Assembly: GCF_025567195.1 (NCBI RefSeq)
Contig: NZ_JAOQJF010000021.1
Location: 1 to 58,020 of the forward strand
Length of the DNA stretch: 58,020 nt
Direction: 5' to 3'
Origin: Alitiscatomonas aceti
GTDB lineage: Bacteria; Bacillota; Clostridia; Lachnospirales; Lachnospiraceae
Shown in pieces: positions 34,758-42,920 of the stretch (the stretch's first letter is position 1; every line of letters starts with the position of its first letter). Position numbers and translations under genes: made by a program. The notes under the pieces were generated by a model that saw only the letters and a program-made list of their open reading frames with translations, had not been told where the DNA came from and did not search any database.

Positions 34758-36434
34758 TTATACTTCCATGATGATCGGAAGGATCATCGGGTTTCTCTTG
34801 ATCCGCTTCCATAAGAAATCGCTTAAGCTGTCGCGGATGATGTTCTTGATCTTGCCCCAGTCGGAAACGTGCCGCTCCAGGCAGTCAGCCACGGCGTGGT
34901 CCACAATGGCCTGGGCTTCCTCCATCAGATCCTCTGACTCACGCACATAGACAAAGCCCCTGGACACGATATCTGGTCCCGAAAGCAGCTGGTTGGAGTA
35001 TTTCTCCAGGGTCAGCACCACGATGATGATCCCGTTCTGGGCCAGGTTCTGACGGTCTCTTAAAACGATGTTTCCCACATCGCCCACTCCAAGGCCGTCC
35101 ACCAGGACACCGCCGGACTGGACATGGTCGATGACCTGGGCGCTCTCCTCGCCGATCTCCAGCACATCGCCCGTATGGAGCATCATGATGTTTTCCTTGG
35201 GGATCCCCAGGGATTCTGCCAGCTCCTTCTGGGCCATCCTGTGACGGAATTCACCATGGATGGGGATGGCATATTTGGGATGCACCAGGGAATAGATCAG
35301 CTTGATCTCCTCCTGGCAGGCATGGCCCGATACATGGGTATCCTGGGAGATCACCTTTGCTCCCTTCATGGAAAGCTCGTTGATGACCCTTGCCACTGCC
35401 TTTTCATTTCCCGGAATGGGCGTGGAGCTTAAGATCACCACGTCTCTCGGCGTGATGGATACCTTCCGGTGCAGGGAGGAGGCCATTCTGGATAAGGCCG
35501 CCATGGACTCTCCCTGGCTTCCTGTGGTGATGAGCACCGTGTCCTCTTCCTTATAATTCTTTAACTGCTCGATATCGATGAGCGTGCCGTCGGGGATGTT
35601 GATATATCCCAGCTCCTGGGCCGTCCCGATGACGTTCACCATGCTGCGGCCCTCGATGACCACCTTTCTTCCGTACTTGCAGGCTGAGTTGATGACCTGC
35701 TGCACCCGGTCCACGTTGGAAGCGAAGGTCGCCACGATGATCCGGTTCTGGGTGTGCTCTGCAAAGATCGCGTCAAAGGTCTTTCCCACAGTCCGCTCGG
35801 ACATGGTGAAGCCCTTTCTGATGGCGTTGGTGGAATCGCACATAAGGGCTAAAACACCCTTTTTCCCCAGCTCCGCCAGCCTCTGGAGATCTGTCACGTC
35901 TCCAAATACAGGTGTATAGTCGATCTTAAAGTCTCCGGTATTTAAAAGGATGCCTGCCGGCGTAAATACTGCCAGGGCTGCGGCGTCCTCGATGCTGTGG
36001 TTCATCTTGATAAATTCCACACGGAAGCAGCCCAGGTTCACGGACTGGCCGTGCTTTACCACCTTGCGCTTCACGTTTTTCAGCATATTGTGTTCTTTTA
36101 ATTTATGGTCAATGAGCCCAATGGTCAGTTTTGTCCCGTAGACCGGAGCGTTGACCATTTTAAGCACATAGGGGATGGCTCCGATATGGTCCTCGTGTCC
36201 ATGGGTGATCACAAAGCCCTTTACTTTGTCAATATTGTCCGTCAGATACGTCACGTCCGGGATCACCAGGTCAATGCCCAGCATATCATCGCTGGGGAAG
36301 GCCAGGCCGCAGTCCATGACGATGATGCTGTCCTCATATTCGATAGCAGTCATGTTCATTCCGATCTGCTCCAGACCTCCCAGGGGGATGATCTTTACTT
36401 TGCAGTTCTTATTGTCTTTGTTTGCGTTCTTCAA
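34758..36434 (-). CDS. rnj: Ribonuclease J
   Basis: 558 residues, starting at TTG (36434) with GGAGG 7 nt upstream. Metallo-beta-lactamase core with THGHEDHIGAIPYVLK, beta-CASP motifs (CDSTNAIRKGFTMSER, FASNVDRVQQVI, TGSQGESMAALSRM), SSTPIPGNE, and HVSGHACQEEIKL. It is a 5'-3' exo/endoribonuclease in mRNA decay and rRNA maturation. The start overlaps the TGA of the full fur frame as TTGA, so fur and rnj were one translationally coupled unit. Confidence 0.95.
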   Translation of the reverse strand: MKNANKDNKNCKVKIIPLGGLEQIGMNMTAIEYEDSIIVMDCGLAFPSDDMLGIDLVIPDVTYLTDNIDKVKGFVITHGHEDHIGAIPYVLKMVNAPVYGTKLTIGLIDHKLKEHNMLKNVKRKVVKHGQSVNLGCFRVEFIKMNHSIEDAAALAVFTPAGILLNTGDFKIDYTPVFGDVTDLQRLAELGKKGVLALMCDSTNAIRKGFTMSERTVGKTFDAIFAEHTQNRIIVATFASNVDRVQQVINSACKYGRKVVIEGRSMVNVIGTAQELGYINIPDGTLIDIEQLKNYKEEDTVLITTGSQGESMAALSRMASSLHRKVSITPRDVVILSSTPIPGNEKAVARVINELSMKGAKVISQDTHVSGHACQEEIKLIYSLVHPKYAIPIHGEFRHRMAQKELAESLGIPKENIMMLHTGDVLEIGEESAQVIDHVQSGGVLVDGLGVGDVGNIVLRDRQNLAQNGIIIVVLTLEKYSNQLLSGPDIVSRGFVYVRESEDLMEEAQAIVDHAVADCLERHVSDWGKIKNIIRDSLSDFLWKRIKRNPMILPIIMEV

Positions 36435-36898
36435 GTTTTAACCTCCATTGCGTTCTGCGCTTTTCTTCTGCACGCGCTGCAAAGGCCATACAGCTTTACC
36501 TCATGGTCCGTAACCTCAAAGCCCAGACTCTCGAACACCTACTTTTCCAAAGTGTCCAGAAGATCCGTCTCCAGGGAATACACCTTCCCGCACTGGGTAC
36601 AGATGGCATGGTGATGGCGGTGGCCCGATCCCGTCTCTTCTCCGTTCAGCTCATACCGGGCGAAACCGTCGTCAAAGGTGACCTTTTCGATCACATGCAG
36701 TTCCAGAAGGACCTGTACGGTCCTGTATATGGTTGCAAGCCCGATCTCCGGGCTTTCCTCTTTTGCCAGGTCATAGATCTCCTCCACCGTCAGGTGCTCG
36801 TCCCCGTGGGCGCTCAGGATATTTAAGACCATGAGCCGCTGGCTGGTAACCTTAAGCCCCTTTTCCCGCAAAAGATCCTTTACCTTTTCTTCGTTCAT
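36431..36898 (-). pseudogene. fur: Fur family metalloregulator with in-frame TAG
   Basis: Starts at 36898 (AGGAAG 7 nt upstream). Winged-helix part is intact (KVTSQRLMVLNILSAHGDEH, ATIYRTVQVLLE), as are the HRHHHAICTQCGKV metal and first zinc-Cys pair (Cys100, Cys103). Codon 120 is TAG (36539-36541). The frame then continues VFESLGFEVTDHEVKLYGLC to Cys140 and Cys143 and a TGA at 36431, which overlaps the rnj start. Full length would be 155 residues, normal for Fur. The 119-residue product would lack the second CxxC of the structural zinc site. Whether Fur, PerR or Zur cannot be decided. Sequencing error or strain-specific loss are both possible. Confidence 0.8.
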
Positions 36899-36909
36899 GA
36901 AATAACTTC

Positions 36910-37182
36910 CTATTCCTTTGTCTCAATGTCCACGTCATCCAGAAGCTCCTCAAAGATCTTCATAAGGCCCTCTAACTCCGCTTCATCCTCCACAAATTCA
37001 TAAAGAGCGTCGGCCTCTCCCTCCCTAGACATATCCTTTAAGATATAGCAGTCGGCCTCTTCCTCCTCATCCTCGGCGTCCGTCACCAGCAGATAATCTG
37101 ATCCGTTTAATTTTGTCTCTTCCAGCACGTAAAATTCCAGGGTCTGCTCGTCGTCCACCAGCGTGATCTTTCTTTCTTCCAT
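36910..37182 (-). CDS. DUF1292 protein (YrzB-like)
   Basis: 90 residues from the ATG at 37182 (AGGAG 7 nt upstream); an upstream in-frame Met is within ruvX. Very acidic, with the DUF1292 pattern ITLVDDEQTLEFYVLEETKL and DYLLVTDAEDEEEEADCYIL. Function unknown. Conserved neighbour of ireB and ruvX in Firmicutes. Confidence 0.88.
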   Translation of the reverse strand: MEERKITLVDDEQTLEFYVLEETKLNGSDYLLVTDAEDEEEEADCYILKDMSREGEADALYEFVEDEAELEGLMKIFEELLDDVDIETKE

Positions 37183-37192
37183 TTTTTCTCTC

Positions 37193-37627
37193 CTATTTCG
37201 TAACAGTCCGGCCATGGTGATCCAGATACCCCTGGAGGATCAGACAGGCAGCCACCTTGTCGATGACGGCTTTCCTGTTCTCCCTCCGCACTCCGGATTC
37301 CATCAGGACCTTTTCTGCAGCAACTGTTGTGAGGCGCTCATCCCAGAGCGTCACCAGAAGCCCGGTCCGGCGCTCCAGCATCTCTTTAAATTCCTTTGTT
37401 TTCTCCACCCGGTCTCCCTCGGTATTGTTCATATTTTTCGGGAGTCCCAGCACGATCTCCTCCACGCCGTATTCCTTTATGATCTCCTCGATCCTGGCGC
37501 AGGTCTTTCTCAGCTTATTCTCATCTTTCCGTTCGATGGTCTCCAGTCCCTGGGCCGTTAAAAGCAGCTCATCGCTTACGGCCACCCCCACAGTCCTGGA
37601 TCCGAAATCAAGTCCAAGTATCCTCAT
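37193..37627 (-). CDS. ruvX: RuvX / YqgF Holliday-junction resolvase-like protein
   Basis: 144 residues from the ATG at 37627, chosen because the RNase H fold begins MRILGLDFGSRTVGVAVSDE; longer starts (37666) add a non-conserved leader. Catalytic acids: Asp in LDFGSRTVG, Glu in EIVLGLPKNMNNTEGDR, Asp in LWDERLTTVAAEK. Family members process pre-16S rRNA 5' ends and/or act on DNA junctions. It is followed by DUF1292 after 10 nt. Confidence 0.93.
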   Translation of the reverse strand: MRILGLDFGSRTVGVAVSDELLLTAQGLETIERKDENKLRKTCARIEEIIKEYGVEEIVLGLPKNMNNTEGDRVEKTKEFKEMLERRTGLLVTLWDERLTTVAAEKVLMESGVRRENRKAVIDKVAACLILQGYLDHHGRTVTK

Positions 37628-37717
37628 TTTCTCCACGACAAAATCAGCTGGCCTCATATCCCCCAACTGTTCTGCCGCTTTCCCCCTATGGTTCTTTTCT
37701 GGCTTCCGCCATTTTGT

Positions 37718-37981
37718 CTATTTCAGTCTCGTATTGATGTAATTTTCCATCAATTCCTCTAAGATCTCGTCCCGCTCCACCTTCATGATCAGGCTTCTGG
37801 CGCTTTTATGACTGGTGATATACGTCGGATCTCCAGACATGATATAGCCTACGATCTGGTTGATGGGGTTATATCCCTTTTCAGTCAGAGCCTCGTAAAC
37901 CTCCCGAAGGACCTGGCTGACCTCCATCTTCTTTTCTTCCTGTACTGCCCTGAAATACTGTGTGTTGCTGATATCGCCCAT
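37718..37981 (-). CDS. ireB: IreB family regulatory phosphoprotein
   Basis: 87 residues from the ATG at 37981 (an in-frame GTG four codons earlier is an alternative). The DUF965/IreB pattern is complete: SNTQYF, VLREVYEALTEKGYNPINQI, VGYIMSGDPTYITSHKSAR. In Enterococcus IreB is a target of the Ser/Thr kinase IreK and affects cephalosporin resistance; no kinase is in the window. First gene of the ireB-ruvX-DUF1292 set. Confidence 0.92.
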   Translation of the reverse strand: MGDISNTQYFRAVQEEKKMEVSQVLREVYEALTEKGYNPINQIVGYIMSGDPTYITSHKSARSLIMKVERDEILEELMENYINTRLK

Positions 37982-38017
37982 AAATGTCCTCACGTCCTTT
38001 AGTTGCTATTCCTTATT

Positions 38018-39340
38018 TTACCCCAAATCCGGATTTTCTGCAAGATAAATGATTTCATCTGTCAGGAATTCTTTTAACACTCCCCGGACAAAGCAGTTTT
38101 TTCCGCCAGCTTCCGGCACAGCGGCCTTTACATATTCCTTTGTATGGCCCATCATGTACCGGGCTCCGCCTATCTCCACAGGCTCCTCCAGAAGGACCTC
38201 CGTCTCTCTTCCCAGGAAGGAGGCCCGGTACGCCTTTGACATCTCCTTCTCCAGGGCCAGAAGCTCTGCGCTCCGCTTCGTCTTTACCGGCTCCGGCACC
38301 TGGTCCGGCATCCGGTCCGCCCGGGTCCCCGCCCGTCTCGAATATTTGAATACATGCATCTCGTAAAAATGGACCGTTTCCAGGAATTTCTTTGTCTCTG
38401 CAAATTCCTCGTCCGTCTCTCCCGGGAATCCCACGATCACGTCAGTGGTAATGGCCGGATCCCTGAAATATTTTCTTAAGATCCCACACCGGTATAAATA
38501 GTCTTCACAGGTATAGTGGCGGTTCATGCGCTTTAAGGTGGCGTCGCAGCCGCTCTGCAGAGATAAATGGAAGTGGGGGCAGATCTTTTCCATGGCAGAG
38601 AGCTCCCGTACAAATTCCTCGGTGATCAGCCTGGGCTCCAGGGAACCGAACCGGATCCGCTTCACGCCAGGGATCTGGTGGAGCCGCTTTGTCAGCTCCA
38701 GAAGGTCCTGGGGCTCCTCCTTAAAGTCTGTGCCATAGGAGCTTAAGTGAATGCCTGTTAAGACGATCTCCTGGTATCCCTTTTCTGCCAGGGTCCTGAC
38801 CTCCTCTTCCACATCCTCCGGCCGGCGGCTCCTGACCCGCCCCCGGGTGTAGGGAATGATACAGTAGCTGCAGAACTGGTTGCATCCGTCCTGCACCTTG
38901 ATAAAGGCCCTGGTATGGTCTGCCTGGCGTTCAATGTGGAGCGCTTCATATTCCTGGGCTGCGGAAATATCGATGACCGCGTCCTGGGGCTCCCGTCCGG
39001 CCAGCCGCTCCTCCAGAAGCTGCACCAGCTCCGCCTTCTTATTATTTCCGATGACCAGATCGATGGCCGTATCATCCAGGAGCTTTTCTCCAGCCGCCTG
39101 GGCATAGCAGCCCGCAGCCACCACAAGGGCCTCCGGATTTTTCGCCTTGGCCCGGTGGAGCATCTGGCGGGATTTTTTATCCGCCACATTTGTGACGGAG
39201 CAGGTGTTGATGATATAAACGTCAGCCTTTTCCTCAAAGTCCACGATCTGGTAGCCGGCAGCCTCTAAAAGCTGCTGCATGGCCTCTGTCTCATAGGAAT
39301 TGACCTTGCAGCCCAGGTTATGGAGTGCAGCTTTTCTCAT
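38018..39340 (-). CDS. mtaB: tRNA t6A37 methylthiotransferase MtaB
   Basis: 440 residues. N-terminal UPF0004 domain with auxiliary cluster cysteines Cys11 (LGCKVN), Cys47 and Cys78; radical SAM motif Cys153-x3-Cys157-x2-Cys160 (GCNQFCSYCIIPYTRGR); C-terminal TRAM domain. The sequence LHNLGCKVNSYETEAM is typical of MtaB rather than MiaB or RimO. It converts t6A37 to ms2t6A37. In Bacillus it ends the dnaJ-prmA-rsmE-mtaB series; here it is separated from rsmE by nifS, thiI and the HPr-like gene. Confidence 0.93.
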   Translation of the reverse strand: MRKAALHNLGCKVNSYETEAMQQLLEAAGYQIVDFEEKADVYIINTCSVTNVADKKSRQMLHRAKAKNPEALVVAAGCYAQAAGEKLLDDTAIDLVIGNNKKAELVQLLEERLAGREPQDAVIDISAAQEYEALHIERQADHTRAFIKVQDGCNQFCSYCIIPYTRGRVRSRRPEDVEEEVRTLAEKGYQEIVLTGIHLSSYGTDFKEEPQDLLELTKRLHQIPGVKRIRFGSLEPRLITEEFVRELSAMEKICPHFHLSLQSGCDATLKRMNRHYTCEDYLYRCGILRKYFRDPAITTDVIVGFPGETDEEFAETKKFLETVHFYEMHVFKYSRRAGTRADRMPDQVPEPVKTKRSAELLALEKEMSKAYRASFLGRETEVLLEEPVEIGGARYMMGHTKEYVKAAVPEAGGKNCFVRGVLKEFLTDEIIYLAENPDLG

Positions 39341-39398
39341 TTTCTTCTCTCCTGTCTAAATTCAATCATGCATTCCCGATTTTCATGCAATCTGGCTC

Positions 39399-39427
39399 TT
39401 GACTTTTGCGGGATGTCCATTTAGTAT
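39399..39427 (+). promoter_or_regulatory. Promoter of the HPr-like gene
   Basis: TTGACT (39399-39404), 17-bp spacer, TAGTAT (39422-39427), 50 bp upstream of the start codon, between the divergent mtaB and HPr-like genes. Confidence 0.6.
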
Positions 39428-39476
39428 GAATATAAGAACGTAATTTATCTATATAATGAACTGGGAGGACTTTAAC

Positions 39477-39713
39477 ATGAAAACCGTTAAAATTTCTTTG
39501 AACTCCATCGATAAAGTTAAGTCTTTTGTAAACGACCTGACGAAGTTTGATACCGATTTCGACCTGATCTCCGGCCGCTATGTGATCGATGCCAAATCCA
39601 TCATGGGCATCTTCAGCCTGGATCTTTCCAGACCCATCGACTTAAATATCCACGCGGAGGGAGACGCTGAGGAGATCCTTACCGTACTGGCCCCGTATAT
39701 CGTGGAATCATAA
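39477..39713 (+). CDS. HPr-like (Crh-type) protein without active-site His
   Basis: 78 residues from the ATG at 39477 with GGGAGG upstream; an upstream ATG (39456) lacks a site. The HPr fold is recognisable by length and by AKSIMGIFSLDLSRPIDLNI, which matches the region around regulatory Ser46. The segment where HPr has GIHARPA with phosphorylated His15 reads NSIDKVKSFV, so PEP-dependent phosphotransfer is impossible. This resembles Crh, the regulatory HPr paralogue of Bacillus, but could be a diverged HPr fold with another role. Single gene with its own promoter and terminator. Confidence 0.8.
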   Translation: MKTVKISLNSIDKVKSFVNDLTKFDTDFDLISGRYVIDAKSIMGIFSLDLSRPIDLNIHAEGDAEEILTVLAPYIVES

Positions 39714-39725
39714 GCCCTTTAAAGT

Positions 39726-39758
39726 CTGCCCGGAAGCGGTCCGCTCCGGGCAGTTTTT
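39726..39758 (+). terminator. Terminator of the HPr-like gene
   Basis: CTGCCCGG pairs with CCGGGCAG (inner AGCGG/CCGCT), followed by TTTTT. Confidence 0.88.
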
Positions 39759-39761
39759 GTT

Positions 39762-40943
39762 TTAAATACAGCGGATCACTTCTCTGGTCTCAATGGCCGT
39801 CTTCACCATTTCATCGATCTTTTCAGAAAGCTTTGTCTCTGACATCTCGATCCTCTTAAGGTTCGGCTTTGTCACCGGATGCTTGGCCACGAAAATCGTG
39901 CAGCAGTCCTCATAGGGGAGGACAGAGGTCTCATAGGTGTCGATCTTTAAGGAAATATCCACGATATCCTGCTTGTCAAAGGCGATCAGCGGCCGCATCA
40001 CCGGAAGTTCGCAGACTGCGTTGGTCACACCTAAGGACTGTAACGTCTGGGAAGCCACCTGGCCGATGCTCTCGCCGGTGATCAATGCCAGACAGTCGGA
40101 CTCTTTTGCAATGGCTTCCGCGATCCGCATCATATAGCGGCGCATGATGATGGTCAGCTCATCATGGGGGCACTGGTCATAGATATAAAGCTGGATATCG
40201 GTGAAATTCACCACATTCAGCTTAATGGGGCCCGTGTACTTTGCCACCAGCTTCGCCAGGTCCACCACCTTCTGCTTGGCCCGCTCGCTGGTATAGGGCG
40301 GCGCATGGAAATAGGTCGCCTCCAGGGTCACGCCGCGCTTGGCCACCATGTACCCTGCCACCGGGCTGTCGATGCCGCCGGAAAGCAGGAGCATGGCCTT
40401 CCCGGCCGTTCCGATGGGCATTCCCCCGGGACCAGGGATGGTCTCGGAAAAGATATTGATCTTATGGCGCACCTCCACCCGCAGGAGAACGTCCGGGTTA
40501 TGCACGTCCACCCGGGTCTCCGGATACGCGTTTAAGATCACCTCGCCCAGGTCCCTGTTGATCTGGTCAGACACCACCGGATACTGCTTGTTGCCCCGGC
40601 GGGCCACCACCTTAAAGGTAAAGTTTTTGTTTTCATAGGCCTCGCCGATGTACCGCACCACCTGGGCCTTCAGATCTTCATAGCCGTTGTCCTCGATCTG
40701 CAGCATGGGGCAGATGCCCACGATTCCGAACACGTGCTGCAGGGCGTTTACCACCTCGTCAAAATCAAAGGCTTCACTGGCCTCGGCGTAAATGCGCCCG
40801 GCCTCCTTTGTTACTGTAAAGCCGCCCTCCAGCCGCTTCAGCCGGTGGTGGATCTGCTTTACCAGGGCGTCCTCAAAAAGATAACGGTTCTTTCCCTTGA
40901 CGCCGATCTCTGCATATTTAATAAGAAAGGATCTGTAATTCAT
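39762..40943 (-). CDS. thiI: tRNA 4-thiouridine sulfurtransferase ThiI
   Basis: 393 residues from the ATG at 40943 (GGAG upstream); the frame extends further but without a site. Ferredoxin-like/THUMP region first, then PP-loop ATPase LLSGGIDSPVAGYMVAKRGV. The C-terminal rhodanese domain of E. coli ThiI is missing, as in Bacillus, where a dedicated cysteine desulfurase (NifZ) gives sulfur directly. That partner gene is next door (stop 40990). Makes s4U8 in tRNA. Confidence 0.93.
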   Translation of the reverse strand: MNYRSFLIKYAEIGVKGKNRYLFEDALVKQIHHRLKRLEGGFTVTKEAGRIYAEASEAFDFDEVVNALQHVFGIVGICPMLQIEDNGYEDLKAQVVRYIGEAYENKNFTFKVVARRGNKQYPVVSDQINRDLGEVILNAYPETRVDVHNPDVLLRVEVRHKINIFSETIPGPGGMPIGTAGKAMLLLSGGIDSPVAGYMVAKRGVTLEATYFHAPPYTSERAKQKVVDLAKLVAKYTGPIKLNVVNFTDIQLYIYDQCPHDELTIIMRRYMMRIAEAIAKESDCLALITGESIGQVASQTLQSLGVTNAVCELPVMRPLIAFDKQDIVDISLKIDTYETSVLPYEDCCTIFVAKHPVTKPNLKRIEMSETKLSEKIDEMVKTAIETREVIRCI

Positions 40944-40989
40944 ATTTCTCCTTCTGTTCTGTAAATCTGATTTTCTGTTCTTCTGGCTC

Positions 40990-42156
40990 TTAAGCCCTCC
41001 GGTATCTGCGGAGCACTGGAAGGAGCTCCCGCAGGACCTCCAGACAGTAATCCACCTCGTCCTCCGTGTTGAACACGCCAAAGGAAAAACGCAGGGTGGA
41101 ATCCAGCAGGGATTCCCTGACGCCAATCCCTCTCAAGGTTCCGGAGACCCCCGGATGATTGGAGGAGCAGGCAGAGCCGGAGGAAACGTAGATCCCCCGG
41201 TCCTCCAGGGCATGTAAAAGCACCTCTGCCCTTACGCCCTCAAAGCCGGCGCTGACGATCTGGGGGGCCGAATCCCTGCCGGTCCGTCCGTGGACCGTTA
41301 CGCCCTCCAGGCTGGAAAGCCCCTGGACCAGGCGGTCCTTTAAGGCGTACAGACGCTCCACCCTTTCGTCATGGTCCTTATAGATCTCCCTGACAGCCAT
41401 GCCCAGACCGGCGCAGCCCGGAACGTTTTCTGTCCCCGAGCGCATTCCCTTCTGCTGGCCGCCGCCGAAGATGATGGGCCTGATCCGGACCTTCTCATCC
41501 ACGTATAAAAAGCCCACTCCCTTGGGTCCGTGGATCTTGTGGCCGCTGACGGACATGAGATCGATGCCCTCTTTTTTGGGACGGATCACATATTTCCCGT
41601 AGGCCTGGATGGCGTCCACATGGAAATAAATGTCCGGACGGATGCTCTTTATGAGCTTCCCGATCTCTGCCACCGGCTCCACGGCTCCCATTTCGTTGTT
41701 CACATACATGATGGAGACCAGGATCGTGTCGTCGCAGATGGCCTCCCGCAGGGCGTCCAGGGATACGATCCCGTCCTGATCCACCGGAAGATAGGTGATC
41801 CGGAAGCCCTGCTCCTCCAGGAAGCTCATGGTATTATAGACGGACGCATGCTCGATGCAGGTGGTGATCAGATGGTTTCCCTTTCTTCTGGCAGCCATGG
41901 CGGCGCCGATGAGGGCCATATTGTTGGACTCCGTTCCGCCGGAGGTAAAAACGATCTCCTTTTCCTTTACCTTCAGAGAGCCTGCGATCTCCTCCCGGGC
42001 CTCCCGGATGTACCGTTCCGCCTCCACGCCCTTCATATGTCTGGAGGAGGTATTGCCGTAATCGGAGGTCATGGCCTCCACCATCACGTCCCGGACACTG
42101 TCAAAGACCCGGGTCGTGGCTGAATTGTCAAAATATACTTCTTTTCTGTTTTCCAT
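40990..42156 (-). CDS. Cysteine desulfurase (NifS/NifZ-like)
   Basis: 388 residues, class V aminotransferase fold. VYFDNSATTRV at the start, FTSGGTESNNMALIG, PLP lysine in VSGHKIHGPKGVGFLYV, and the persulfide cysteine in SSGSACSSNHPG. The SGSACS type of loop is that of the short-loop NifS-like group. Directly upstream of thiI, so it very likely serves as ThiI sulfur donor (inference by analogy with Bacillus nifZ-thiI). Confidence 0.93.
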   Translation of the reverse strand: MENRKEVYFDNSATTRVFDSVRDVMVEAMTSDYGNTSSRHMKGVEAERYIREAREEIAGSLKVKEKEIVFTSGGTESNNMALIGAAMAARRKGNHLITTCIEHASVYNTMSFLEEQGFRITYLPVDQDGIVSLDALREAICDDTILVSIMYVNNEMGAVEPVAEIGKLIKSIRPDIYFHVDAIQAYGKYVIRPKKEGIDLMSVSGHKIHGPKGVGFLYVDEKVRIRPIIFGGGQQKGMRSGTENVPGCAGLGMAVREIYKDHDERVERLYALKDRLVQGLSSLEGVTVHGRTGRDSAPQIVSAGFEGVRAEVLLHALEDRGIYVSSGSACSSNHPGVSGTLRGIGVRESLLDSTLRFSFGVFNTEDEVDYCLEVLRELLPVLRRYRRA

Positions 42157-42164
42157 TTAAAAAA

Positions 42165-42920
42165 TCAATCCTCCAAAAGAAGCCCCACGGCTGAAAGCAC
42201 AAAAAGCCCCGCCGTCTCGGTCCTTAAGATCCGCTTTCCCAGGGTCACGGTCCTGGCCCCGGCGTTTCTGGCAGCCTCCACTTCCCCATCGGAAAAGCCG
42301 CCCTCGGGACCGATGAGCACCGCGCATTTCTTTCCCGGCTTCAGTCCTCCGATCAGGCTTCTGGTAAGCTCCATGCCTCCGGCTCCCGAAAGGCTTTCAG
42401 AATCCTCATAGGGCAGGAGGAACAGGTCCATGGAAGCCGCCTCAGCCACCGCTTCCTTATAAGAAAGGACCGGTCCGATCTCTGGAACGATCATCCTTTT
42501 GGACTGCTTGGCGGCGCTTTCGGAAATGCCCTGCCAGCGCTTCCTCTTTGCCTCTTCCTTCTTCTTATCCAGCTTTACCACCGACCGGGCCATTTCCACT
42601 GGTACGATCCGGGAGACGCCCAGCTCCACACATTTCTGGATGATGAATTCCATCTTATCGCCCTTGGGAAGGCCCTGGTACAGGGTCACTTCCACCGGAA
42701 GCTCCGTGTCCTCCACCAGCTCCGGCAGGATCCGCGCCAGAACCCGGCTGCTTTCGATCTCCGCGATCTCACACAGGCAGTTAGTCCCCTTTCCGTCGCT
42801 TAAAAGGATCTGCTCGCCCGGCTTCATCCGCAGCACATTTTTTATATGGTTCACATCCGGCCCGGTGATCACGGCCTCAGACTCTGTAAAAAATTCTGTT
42901 TCAGTAAAAAAATGATACAC
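42165..42920 (-). CDS. rsmE: 16S rRNA m3U1498 methyltransferase RsmE
   Basis: 251 residues from the GTG at 42920, which overlaps the prmA TAG by one base and has AGGAA upstream. PUA-like N-terminus (HIKNVLRMKPGEQILLSDGK) and a SPOUT knot with VLIGPEGGFSDGEVEAARNA and TLGKRILRTETAGLFVL. Methylates U1498 in the decoding region of the 30S subunit. Confidence 0.93.
   Translation of the reverse strand: MYHFFTETEFFTESEAVITGPDVNHIKNVLRMKPGEQILLSDGKGTNCLCEIAEIESSRVLARILPELVEDTELPVEVTLYQGLPKGDKMEFIIQKCVELGVSRIVPVEMARSVVKLDKKKEEAKRKRWQGISESAAKQSKRMIVPEIGPVLSYKEAVAEAASMDLFLLPYEDSESLSGAGGMELTRSLIGGLKPGKKCAVLIGPEGGFSDGEVEAARNAGARTVTLGKRILRTETAGLFVLSAVGLLLED

Noticed and set aside
36539..36541. TAG in fur read as pyrrolysine or other recoding
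   Set aside because: No pyl genes are in the window, Fur proteins do not contain pyrrolysine, and the other broken recombinase carries TAA, so independent nonsense mutations or base-call errors are simpler.
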